Shown here piece after piece: positions 23,600 to 34,639 of a stretch of 64,000 bases of DNA (positions within the stretch are counted from its first letter, which is position 1; each line of letters starts with the position of its first letter). The notes beneath the pieces are model-generated. The model worked only from the letters and a program-made list of their open reading frames with translations, was not told the origin of the DNA and searched no databases. The stretch comes from Spinacia oleracea (lineage: Eukaryota; Streptophyta; Magnoliopsida; Caryophyllales; Amaranthaceae). The position numbers were made by a program, and so were the translations under genes. The DNA is taken from positions 25,287,449 to 25,351,448 of the forward strand of contig NC_079491.1 of the NCBI RefSeq assembly GCF_020520425.1, written 5' to 3'.

Positions 23600-24328
23600 T
23601 ATTATTTCTAACATGCCTTGGTCTGGGCGTACTTTTTGGCCCAACACAACCCGATTTTAAAAATTTTGTGCAGGTTTTGGATGGCTCAAGAAGATTGTTT
23701 AGTACTCCGTATAAAACTAACCTAACCCAAAAAGCCATTTTTATACCCTGAAATAGCGGGTTAGGTCACAAATGTTGGCTCACTAGATAGCCCTGCCCAA
23801 CCTTGCATAATAGAAAGAAAAATTGTTATGGCTCGAACATGACTCGCCCGTAGATCTAGATAAATTCAGTGAAAGTCAAATAAAAGAAAATCAGATGAAT
23901 AAAACACAAATTTGGACATTTCTCTTGTACTTCGATACTTGTTCAAATACCGCAATTTGGATTATTCACCCGGGTGCACAATGCTTAACCCTGATTAACA
24001 TTCATTTAATACTTAATGAAAATGGAGAATGATTTCAATTTAATATAGCTGATGAACAATTTAATAAATCCAAAGAACATTTTATTACATGTTTTTTTTG
24101 GATTTAAGCTATATGTTTAATTTCTATATTATTCTTTGCATATGAACAATGTGTTATTTGATTTTGAACTATATATTTTCATTTAAAAATAGAGTGCACA
24201 ATGAAGCACCCGAATACATAAACCACATTTTGTTCAAATACTTTTATAATCAGCAGGTTAAAATACTAGAATAAAGTTCATTGGAGTCTATGAAAGAACG
24301 CTTGCAAAACTCACAATCCCACTTGTAT
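23600..24328. other. no gene seen
   Basis: AT-rich DNA with a few AACCC words; no feature that I can support. Confidence 0.4.
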
Positions 24329-25382
24329 GGACCCGGTTCATGCTATAGCGTGGACCTGTGTATTTTTGTAAATTAACTATATGTTCATAATAGTAACTAT
24401 GAAAAAAATATAGTCATTTTAATAAGAATAACTATTTTATTCAAAGAGTAACTATATGTTCCGTAAAGTAACTATATCTTCATAATAGTAACTATGAAAA
24501 AATAATAATATAGCCATTTTGATAAGAATAACTATTCTATCTAAAGAGTAACTAAATCATATAGAAAAGTAATTTTAACTGTAGAACAATTACTACGAAG
24601 TATATTTTAAAATAAACAATATAATATAGATGCTTTAGTGGTCATATAGTAACTTTTTCAATTATAGTTACTATTATTTCATATAATTACTGAAATAAAA
24701 AAAAGAGTAACAATATCAAAAGTAAGAGTAATTATAACTCTTGAACAATAATTAAGAAAACATTAACTACATGATTAGTTGTTTTTAGCTACGGCATTCT
24801 AATTATTTACATCTATTCAATAAGACACATTAAACTCAAATGTTTTTGAACTAAAAAGTACTAATCGCCACGTCCACGTCCCTTTTTTACACCAACACGT
24901 CATCTCCTTCAACGTCTGCGTCCTCTCTTTTCTCTACCACGTCCTTGGTTTTCATTGTTGTCAAAATTTTCTTCTTCTTCTTCTCCTGCTTTTGTTTTCC
25001 TTGAAGAATTTATTCTTTGCACGAGTTCAATTCTAGATGAATCATCTTTGTATTTTTGAATTAATAATATAACTAAGTTAATAATTTAACATTTAAGTGT
25101 GAAAAAATGACATAGTAACTATGAAAAACATATAGTTTCTATTATGCATCATACAGTAACTCTTAGAATTAATGGTGGTAAGATATTCGCAGAATTGCAG
25201 AAATAGTTATTGTTATAGTCATATAGTTGCTGTCATAATAATATAGTCACTCTTATTACTAATATCATAGAGACAAAAAAAACATAAAAAGAACAAAATG
25301 ATAACATAGTTACTATTAAAAATATATAGTTACTATTATACATGATATAATATATTTTAATATTAATAATAGTCATATATTA

Positions 25383-28126
25383 CACTAATAAAAAAAGGAC
25401 ATTTAACGACGAACAATTTCGTCGTTAAAAGCCTCAATTTTCATCGTTAAAACCTTTAAAGACGGTCATGATGTTCGTTGTAACAGGTTCCGTCGTTATT
25501 GGCTTTAACGACGATGTTTGTCGTTAATAATTAACATTTATTAACGACGAATTATGATTTCGTCGTAAAGCATTAACGACGGATTATTGGTTCGTCGTTA
25601 ACAATTAACGACGAAGTTACAATATCATCGTTAAAAGTTAACGACGAAACAGTAATCCGTCGTTAATTGTTAACGACGAACCGATAATCCGTCGTTAATG
25701 CTTAACAACGAAACACTAATTCGTCGTTAAATACTTATTCACGATGATCAATTAAGCAATAACGACAAAAAAATCCCTTGTAAAATGTTCTTTCCAACGG
25801 TCAATTTTTTTTAATTTTGGCAATAACGACCAACTATTCTGTCATTAATATTATAATCATAATAATATTATTTGCGCTCTTCGAAGGACCTACATTTTCC
25901 ATATTTAAAAATATAGATAACTATAAATCAATTAAAGAAATGAAAATTTTCATTACTCTAAAGATTTTATACAATAGAATTTCAAGTTATGTGAAATCAA
26001 AAATCACATCCCCTAGTCTTTATATTCTAAAAAAGCTAAAAGAAGTAATTCTTGTTCAATCTAACTAGTTGAAGTATTCGCTCTTAGAGTGCCATCTCTT
26101 GAAAATTATTGTAAAAACACTTCTTTAAATGCTTTAATTAAGCTTATCTTCAACTGAACTCATGCGACACGTACTTAAGTGCATTGTTTCCTTCTTGTAC
26201 CGTATCCACGCGATTGGTAAGAACATGATTTTGTTCGTTTGCCTCATTCAAGTTAGATTGAAGTTCCACCATACTTAATTGGTTGTGACTTGTGGTCCTG
26301 GTATTTCTTTAAGAGTTATTCCTCCTCCAAAACCCGATCACGAGACTTCGACTTAAGTACCTTTGTGCTACCTACATAAAGAAGGAAAAAAGTTAAACAT
26401 CATGGCATGTGAAAGTAAAAATAAAACCAAAAAAGATATAAATGAAGAAAAAGAACCACTTTTGTTCTTCTTCCATTATTTTCTGAATTTCCTCCTACCA
26501 CAAAATAATCATCTCAATTAGTATCACACACGAGTGGCTCTAATTAAGGCCAATTGTCAAAGTTGTAATCTCCTAGTAAAGTTTCAAGATACAACAATAT
26601 CATGATTTGGCAGATTCTGTTTTAACAAGCTGTAAGAACATAATCTTTAAGTGGTATTTGACAGATAATTTTGACAGATAACTTGACAGGTTCAATCTGT
26701 TCAAATATACAACTATACCAAGATTTGAGTCAAGCAATCCGACTTATTCATGGAACGTCTAGTTTGCTACTTAGATTAAACATTGAAGGACATTTCTTTT
26801 GTGAATCAGGCACTGATTAGCTTGATTGACATAGAATATGATTCCTAGTCAAAAAAGAAAAGGAAAAAAAAGAACATATATGGATTACTCGCAGCAACAT
26901 ATTCAAGCCGATAATAAATTAATGGTCTTAATTATCAACAGGACAGGGAGGTGGATCATAATTAGTTATACATACGTATTTTGTGGAGTTACTTGGAAAC
27001 AATCCATAAATTAATAAAGTTGTTGTCTTTTATTAATGTTATACTACTTACTACCCACTATCCCTTCAAGAGCAAAAAAAAAAAAAAAAAAAGAACAACA
27101 AAACTAGAGACTAACAATGAATACGAAATAAAAGATCACTAATAACATAGGTACTCGCTTGTATTCCAAACTTTGTAATAGAACGTAAATAACAATATAG
27201 CAGACTTGCAAATTATACATTTGTCTTCAATATAAAGAGCATAGATATACCCGAGAAGCAATCCAGTCTGTCAACCTAGAGGTATTCGGAAAAAGTAACA
27301 AAAATCTCCGTACTGGTGTGTAATGGTGTCCCAAAAACTTTCACCTGGTACCTTTTTTAAATGGTGAGAATCACATGTTACATTTGAACATGGAAGAAAA
27401 CTTAGTACTGAAACTTATCACTAATTATTGAAAAAAGTACTCCGTATTAAATTGAAACATGCAACTCCCAATTCACAAACAACAATAATATAGAATCAGC
27501 AATTCGCAACTACACTCTAAACCAAAAATAACAAATCGAAATCAATTGTCTTGAACCAGAATTTGTAAACAAAAATTAAAATTTCTAAAACCATTAAACA
27601 CAAAATTAAAGCAAAATCAACAACATAAGGAAACAATAAAGAAAGAGAAACATACCGATCGAATCTGTAAGATAATTATTCAGCCTTTAAGTCTAACTAT
27701 TTCCAAATCTTCAAACACGCACTACCTATCGAGAAGAAGCTTCAATATTGAACGAAACTCGAAGAATCCGATCTGTTTCTTGGAAGGGAAGAGAAATTTC
27801 GATTTCATTTGATGTGTTGGTCTTTGAGAATTCAGAAATTTTAGGGTTTCGTACTTTTCTATTTTTACTTTTGGAAGTGCAATCAGCCCGCAAATAAATC
27901 CAGTGTTGCATTTGAACAGTAACGACGACAATCTTTTTTTTTCCTAATTTTTTTTGTTAAATATTAACGAGAGTTTCGGGATAGGTGTTTATTTTGAGAA
28001 TCTGAGGCATACACTATTACGAGCAACACTTGGCTTCTTGTTAATGCGAAGTACACAAGTCTTTTAACGAAAAAAATTCACTTCGTCGTTATAATGTGGT
28101 CGTTAAAAATCTAATTTCTATTAGTG
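25383..28126. mobile_element. CACTA (En/Spm) transposon, non-autonomous, 2.7 kb
   Basis: Starts CACTAATAAAAAAAGG and ends in the inverse, CTATTAGTG. It is flanked by the 3-bp duplication TTA (25380-25382 and 28127-28129). The left subterminal 350 bp carry about fifteen TTAACGACGAA/TTCGTCGTTAA units in both orientations, the typical transposase-binding arrays of this superfamily; the right end has fewer (28060-28110). The interior shows only short open frames without transposase motifs. Confidence 0.9.
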
Positions 28127-28313
28127 TTAACAGAGTTGCATATATAGTTATTGTTATGATCATATAGTTAATGTGATCATAACATAGTAACTCTTATTAA
28201 TAATAACATAGAGGACAACAAAGGACATAAAAAGAATATTATAATATACATAATAACTATATCAAACCTATAGTTACTATTATACAAGATATAATTAATA
28301 CCTATAAATATTA

Positions 28314-29460
28314 GGAAAATTTGTAATTATTAATCCAACCTTTGCCCGGTTTTCTTTAATTAAGCCTACCTATGCGATATTTCTAAATAATCCAACCTTT
28401 ATGACCCAACTACTATTATTAAGCCTGGATGACCGGTTACTGCTACGAAGTCAAGGAAAATTTGTAATTATTAATCCAACCTTTGCCCGATTTTCTTTAA
28501 TTAAGCCTACCTATGCGATATTTCTAAATAATCCAACCTTTATGACCCAACTACTATTATTAAGCCTGGATGACCGGTTACCTGCTACAAAGTCAACGTT
28601 AAAAACGTTGACAACCTAAAGTCGGTTTCCTTCCTAAAATATTGGATACGTCATCATCACTTGCCACCTAAACAAGGATTTCATTTTTTTTTTCAAAAAA
28701 CCCTTAACCCTTCTCTTCTCTGTACCGTGTTTCAATTCCTCTCTCCTCCATTACTGCTGCTTCAACCACAATTGTACTGGTTCATGACATCATCAGCAAT
28801 TTTCTTGTGGAAATAGGTGACTTCATCCACGTGCATTCAAATTTCGTCTCCAAAATCGTACAATTGAAGGTGAACTTACGAACCTTAGCGTTTTTGTTCC
28901 TTTTTTGGTAAGTTTTGAATTTTGGGCTTCCTTGATGGTCAGTTCGTAAAAACCCGAGCTGTTGCAATAATATAGTTTTTTTTTATTATTATGTTGTGGG
29001 ATGTTGGTTATTTTGGTCTTGTTGGAAAATTAGAAAGAAAAAAAAAACCTTGAATTTGAAGAAGATCCAAATCCAACAGGCAATTGCTTTACCCCAGCCA
29101 TAGCAATTGCTTATTATTGTTGATGAACTTCGAATGGAGAGTTATGAGGGATCGACAATGGTGGAGAAGAGGTAGAAGGAAATAATGGAGAGGAGTGCAG
29201 AGATGAAGCAGAAAATCGCAGAGGAGAGAGGAACGAAAATTAAAATAGAAATTAAAGAAAATAAGGGGAAAAATAAAATTAAAAAAATTATAATTGTTAT
29301 ATGCCACGTAAGGGTGAATACCGCCTATAGCAGGTTAGTAACTTGTTAGGCTTAATAATAGTAGTTGGGTCATAAAGGTTGGATTATTTAGAAATATCGC
29401 ATAGGTAGGCTTAATTAAAGAAAATCGGGCAAAGGTTGGATTAATAATTACAAATTTTCC
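28314..29460. mobile_element. Mutator-like MITE, 1147 bp
   Basis: Long inverted ends (about 120 bp; outermost GGAAAATTTGTAATTATT) and a perfect 9-bp target duplication TAAATATTA (28305-28313 and 29461-29469). The left arm is itself duplicated in tandem with period 141 bp (28314 and 28455). The interior holds TTCAAAAAACCC- and GAGAGGAACG-type leader stretches but no gene. Confidence 0.92.
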
Positions 29461-30137
29461 TAAATATTATTCATGGTCATGTAGTCACATAGTTGTAGAC
29501 ATAGTTGGTGTGATAATAATATAGTAACTCTATCACTAATATAGAATAACATCAAAAACATGCACAGAACATAATAAATTAAAATAGTAACTATTCCAAT
29601 ACCTATAGTAACTATATAAAACATACAAATACTATTGAAGAAAATAAACATATGGTAACCAATCATGATAAAATAAACATAATACATATTTCAAACATAT
29701 AGTAACTATATAAATAATATAGTAACTATTGAATAAAATAAACATATGGTAACAAATCATGATAAAATAAACATAGTACTTATTTCAAAAATATAGTTAC
29801 TATATAAAACATATAGTAACTGTATAAAACATAGGAACTATTACTATAATATAGTAACTATCTTACACATATAGTGACCATTATAATCATATAGCCACTA
29901 TCTAAGAAGTGAACAAAAACATACTCTAAATAACATAGTACATAATGGAATCGTATAGTAACTATTATTTATCAAAAAGTCACTATAAACTGTTCATAAC
30001 ATAATAACTATCTTAAACACATAGTTACTGTTTTAAACTTATAATAACTTTCTAATAATATAGTAACTATTTTAAACACATAGTTACTGTTTTAAAGTTA
30101 TAGTAACTTTTTAAAAAATATAGTTATTCAAAAAATA

Positions 30138-31215
30138 CTACTAACATAAACACAACGAACATTCCAGTGACTATTAAAAACACTATTTCGCAACATAAAT
30201 TAAAAGTAACTATATCATTTATATACTAACTATGTGAAACACTAACCCTAATTTCAATAAAACAACAAACATTTCAAATCACTCAACAAAATAATAACAA
30301 TTGTACACATATTGTAACCATTAAAAAAATATAGTAACTATTATACACATATAATAACCATTAAAATTACATAGTACCTCTTTAAACTATATAGTTACTA
30401 TATTACTCATATAGTTACTATTTAAAATCGTGAATTCACTGATCGAATTCGCGAAGTGAAAACGATATTTTAGCAAAACACAAACATTAATTTCTCCAAA
30501 ACAACAAATATTTTCATTTTTAAATAAAAATAGACTTAAAATTCTTTAAAAAACAACAAACAGAGATGTGATCCCTAAAAATTCTTGCGAAGATTTGTAG
30601 ACGAGCGCAAATTCTTCGATTCGGTTTTGGCAACGACGAACCTCCTTCTTGATCTACTACTTACTCTAAAAACTACTACTAACATAAACACAACGAACAT
30701 TCCAGTGACTATTAAAAACAATATTTCGCGACATAAATTAAAGGTAACTATATCATTTATATACTAACTATGTGAAACACTAACCCTAATTTCAATAAAA
30801 CAACAAACATTACAAATCACTCAACAAAATAATAACTATTGTACACATATAGTAACCATTAAAATAATATAGTAACTATTGTACACATATAGTAACCATT
30901 AAAATTACATAGTACCTCTTTAAACCATATAGTTACTGTATTACTCATATAGTTTACTATTTAAAATCGTGAATTCACTGATCGAATTCGCGAAATGAAA
31001 ACGATATTTCGGCAAAACACAAACATTAATTTCTCCAAAACAACAAATATTTTCAATTTTAAATAAAAATAGACTTAAAATTCTTTAAAAAATAACAAAC
31101 CGAGATGTGATCTCTAAAAGTTCTTGCGAAAATTTGTAGACGAGCGCAAATTCTTCGATTCGGTTTTGGCAACGACGAACCTTCTTCTTGATCTACTACT
31201 TCCTCCAATTTTTCC
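30138..31215. repeat. 538-bp tandem duplication
   Basis: CACAACGAACATTCCAGTG begins at 30151 and again at 30689. Both copies run through GTGAATTCACTGATCGAATT and GACGAGCGCAAATTCTTC to GATCTACTACTT. Part of the right arm of the hairpin-ended element. Confidence 0.88.
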
Positions 31216-31680
31216 TCATCTAATAGATCAAATTATAAGAATTATAAGATAATTACGAATAAAATCGAACAAAACCTAGAAATTTGGGCTAAATTTTGAA
31301 AAGCATAGAGAGAAAATGAAGAGAGAGAAATGAAAGAGAAATGAACAGAATGTAGATCTGAAATTTTGAAAAATAAAAAAGTTTAAATCGTATATAAAGT
31401 GGGTTAGACACAAATCGCATTGAAACTCTACAAAACACATAGTAACTCTTTAAAACACATAGTTACTATAATACGCATATAGTTACTATTTAAAATCACA
31501 AAATGACTGTCACGTGACAGTTACACATGTTGCCCATACAAATTACTTCGTTGCCCTGGTCCACGCTAAGTTAGCGTGGACCAGGTTTATATTAGTGTAA
31601 ATAAAAAACTCAAGGCGCCGCTACACTTCCGTCACAAACTTGCCTAAGCTTAAGCCCTCTCTAGTTTGATTAAGTAAGAC

Positions 31681-32426
31681 CCTGTTCTTCTGAGCTTTAT
31701 TTGGCTGAACTGAACTGAACTGAACTGAACTTAATGGAGCTGAACTGAACTGAACTGAACTGAACTGAACTGAACTGAACTTAATGGAGCTGAGCTGAAC
31801 TGAACTGAACTGAACTTAATGGAGCTGAACTGAACTAAACTGAAATGAACTGAGTGGAGCTGAACTGAATTGAACTGAATGGAACTGAATGAATAGTAAA
31901 TAATAAATAATAAATAATAAATAATAAATAATAAATAATAAATAATAAATAATAAATAATAAATAATAAATAATAAATAATAAATAATAAATAATAAATA
32001 ATAAATAATAAAATAATAAAATAATAAAATAATAAAATAATTAATAATTTGTAATTAATAATTAATAATAAATATAATGTTAATGTTAATATTTATAACA
32101 ATACTCATAATAATAAATAATGACTACAATAATCATAATTATTTATTAATAACAATAATTACATATAATATTAATATAATAATAGTAATATTAAGTAATA
32201 ATAACGATAATAATAATTATTATATGTATAAGTAATAAATGTCAATTTTAATTGGAATATCAAGAATAAAAATAATTACAAAGAAAGATGAATCCGTTCT
32301 TTTGAACTGAACTGAATGAAGCTGAACTGAATGAAGCTGAACTGAGCTGAACTTAATTGAGCTGAACTGAACTAAACTGAACTGAACTAAACTTAATGGA
32401 ACTGCAAAAAAGTCCAAAAGAACAGG
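31681..32426. mobile_element. TGAAC-repeat element with short inverted ends
   Basis: Ends CCTGTTCTT and AAGAACAGG, bordered on both sides by GAC (31678-31680 and 32427-32429), a possible 3-bp target duplication. The subterminal parts are (TGAAC)n with interspersed TTAATGGAGC on the left and its relatives on the right. The centre is a long (AATAAT)n/(AAT)n tract. No coding sequence. A related fragment occurs at 47456-47600. Confidence 0.6.
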
Positions 32427-32429
32427 GAC

Positions 32430-33097
32430 TAAATCTCACGCTTACATTTAAAGTTAACACCGGCGATAGAGTCATAAAATTGGGCCTAACTCCAATCCTT
32501 ATCATAATATTCACGATACAAATAATTATTAATCTCATTTGATTATTATTCAATTATTTGATCACTTGAATTTCTAATTAAATAAATAAGTACGAGTATA
32601 AAATGCATTGGTGTACTAGCTAGTTGTAAGATAAATAATTTCTCTTCTTACCAATGATATAGGATAGACGCAAGTGTATGAACAAGACTAAATAATATTA
32701 TTACGTATCATGCGTCTGTGGGTAGTCATGACATCGTGATCAATTGATCATATATAAATTAAATGAAACAATAAATTTGAAACAAAAACCGAATCAATAT
32801 TTAAAGGATCAAATCATCCATCCATGTTTTTTTATTAATACGAAATATGACCGGATACTTATCACTTTTTGCACATATTTTGTTATACTTGTATAACACA
32901 CTTATTAAGTTATTATTATCAGCGAATTTATTGCCACCCTCTCACATTAGAGCATTTGTAGTAATATTTGTTTTAGAATTTATTGTATTTGCTCCCATTA
33001 TCCCAAACATATAAACAATACTTATGATTTACTACAATGAATGATAGCCGGTATAGGAGGTAGAATATACGCTCCAAATATTCAAAAGGTCTTGCGC
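32430..33097. other. no gene seen
   Basis: AT-rich intergenic DNA upstream of the TOL6-type gene; nothing supportable. Confidence 0.4.
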
Positions 33098-33390
33098 GCA
33101 CAAGGTGTACAATAAATTTATTGTACACCAAGATAACTTTTACCAATTTTTTTGTAACTTTAACTTAGTTTCGATTAACTTTTATATTAGTAAAAAAAAG
33201 TTGATAGATAAACATTCAATGATTAATTTTATACATTATTAGTGATTTTGAAAAAATAAGTTTTATTAAAATGACAAAATTTATCACTAAAAAATAGATA
33301 ACTTTTATATATATAAGCTTAACTTTTACGTATTTTGAGTTAACTTTTACTCCGGTGTACAATATTTATTGTACAACTCTTGTAAATAAG
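33098..33390. mobile_element. MITE-like repeat with GTGTACAATAAAT ends
   Basis: GGTGTACAATAAATTTATTG at 33104 faces its inverse CGGTGTACAATATTTATTG at 33353, with AACTTTTA words inside. A partial copy of the right end lies inverted at 45042-45104, which supports a repeat family rather than chance. Confidence 0.55.
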
Positions 33391-33715
33391 AATTTGTGCC
33401 AAATATTTCGACCTCGAAGTATACTTTCTTTAAATACATCCACACGTAACTTTTTTTTTAAAGTCTAAGATGAAATTGTTCATATTATAGTAATTTTCTT
33501 AACTTTTAGGTGTTTAACATAATTACGTTTTAAGTATAAATCACTCGAGAGAAAACCCTTTTAAAAAAGTGAATTCTAGACGACCAAGTAGGGCTAACTA
33601 AAAAAAAATTTATGGCCCTGATTGATTAGGAGCATTTTGGAGTAGAAAAAGCTTTTAAATACAAATTAGCTTGTTGACTATTTTAAAAAGTTATTTAGGT
33701 TTTTTGATGAGAAGA

Positions 33716-33744
33716 TATATATATATATATATATATATATATGG
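33716..33744. repeat. (AT)n microsatellite
   Basis: Short pure AT tract. Confidence 0.9.
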
Positions 33745-34161
33745 AGCTTTTTAAATGAGGTTTTAGCTTATTGGTTATTTTATAACTGAAATAACTATTC
33801 ACTAAACATTTTTACACAAAGGTCACAAAAAGTTAATACAAACTCCATATAGTCAAATCAATTAGTGCAATCAGTTTGTCGAATTAATTAGCCAAAACAG
33901 TTAATAAAACCCCAACTAACAACTTATAAACATACAAACTTTTTAACACAAACATCGATCAGACCGATTTTAAACATACCTATATAATATACCTCAATTT
34001 CTTAACGTTTTTTTACACTTACTATTTACCCATTCTACATTACCATGCAATCAAGCATATTGCATATGGTGTTATATTGACTTTCTTGGTACCAAAAGCA
34101 AATCAATTAGTAGTGCAATTTCCATAGTTGCATCATGACTATACTCTTGCATGGTTTATAA
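33745..34161. other. distal upstream region of TOL6
   Basis: AT-rich DNA, no element recognised. Confidence 0.4.
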
Positions 34162-34167
34162 CACGTG
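34162..34167. promoter_or_regulatory. G-box upstream of TOL6
   Basis: CACGTG within ACACGTGGC, the core bound by plant bZIP/bHLH factors, about 145 bp upstream of the candidate TATA box. Presence is observed; function is inferred. Confidence 0.35.
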
Positions 34168-34307
34168 GCGATTAGGACTAGTCTCTCGCGAGTCGAACGC
34201 CAACTTAATTTGATCAGCATTCACCAAAGAAGAAGAAAAAATAAAGTACAAAAAAGGAAAGCGAAAGATCATACTAAAGCCAAAAACTGTAACAACGTAA
34301 TTTCCGC

Positions 34308-34316
34308 TATATAAAA
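34308..34316 (+). promoter_or_regulatory. candidate TATA box of TOL6
   Basis: TATATAAAA, about 330 bp upstream of the start codon and followed by a pyrimidine-rich (CTTCC, CTCTC) leader typical of plant 5' UTRs at 34470-34540. Confidence 0.45.
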
Positions 34317-34639
34317 CCAACAGAATTAATTAGCCACATATATAAAAATAAAAATAAAGATTAATACATTATTTTTCATCCAAATAAAAAGATCATAAAT
34401 TTCTCTCACCACTTTTCAAGGGTTTGTTTGTTTTATTTCTTTTATAGTTCTATTTTGTTTGTGTTTCTTTTGGATTTCTCCTTCCTTCCTCAAAACTCTC
34501 ATCTTCATTCTCTCTCCTCCACTATCTCTCTTTACAAAACCTTAATTTCAGTTTCAATTTTATTTATCTGAAACTACGGAGTAATTATCACTGAGAAAAA
34601 AAGTCGAAGAAGAACAAGGAATTGACAAACAACAACAAG

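Larger units (their letters stand above)
24329..31585. mobile_element. hairpin-ended element rich in ATAGTAACTAT repeats, with nested insertions
   Basis: The right end (31556-31580) is a near-perfect hairpin with 12-bp arms GGTCCACGCTAA and TTAGCGTGGACC. The left end (24329-24356) has the matching but diverged form GGACCCGG...AGCGTGGACC. Between them, ATAGTAACTAT/ATAGTTACTAT words recur scores of times at 24360-25380, 28130-28280, 29460-30430, 30840-30960 and 31430-31490, on both sides of two later insertions. This shows the flanks belong to one original element. The right arm ends with a leader-like stretch (30550-31370). No transposase was recognised and no clean target duplication was found, so class and exact borders are tentative. 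Confidence 0.6.

Noticed and set aside
25430-25740. CRISPR-like array of TTAACGACGAA repeats
   Set aside because: Repeats occur in both orientations with irregular spacing and lie at the end of a CACTA element; they are subterminal transposase-binding repeats in a plant genome.
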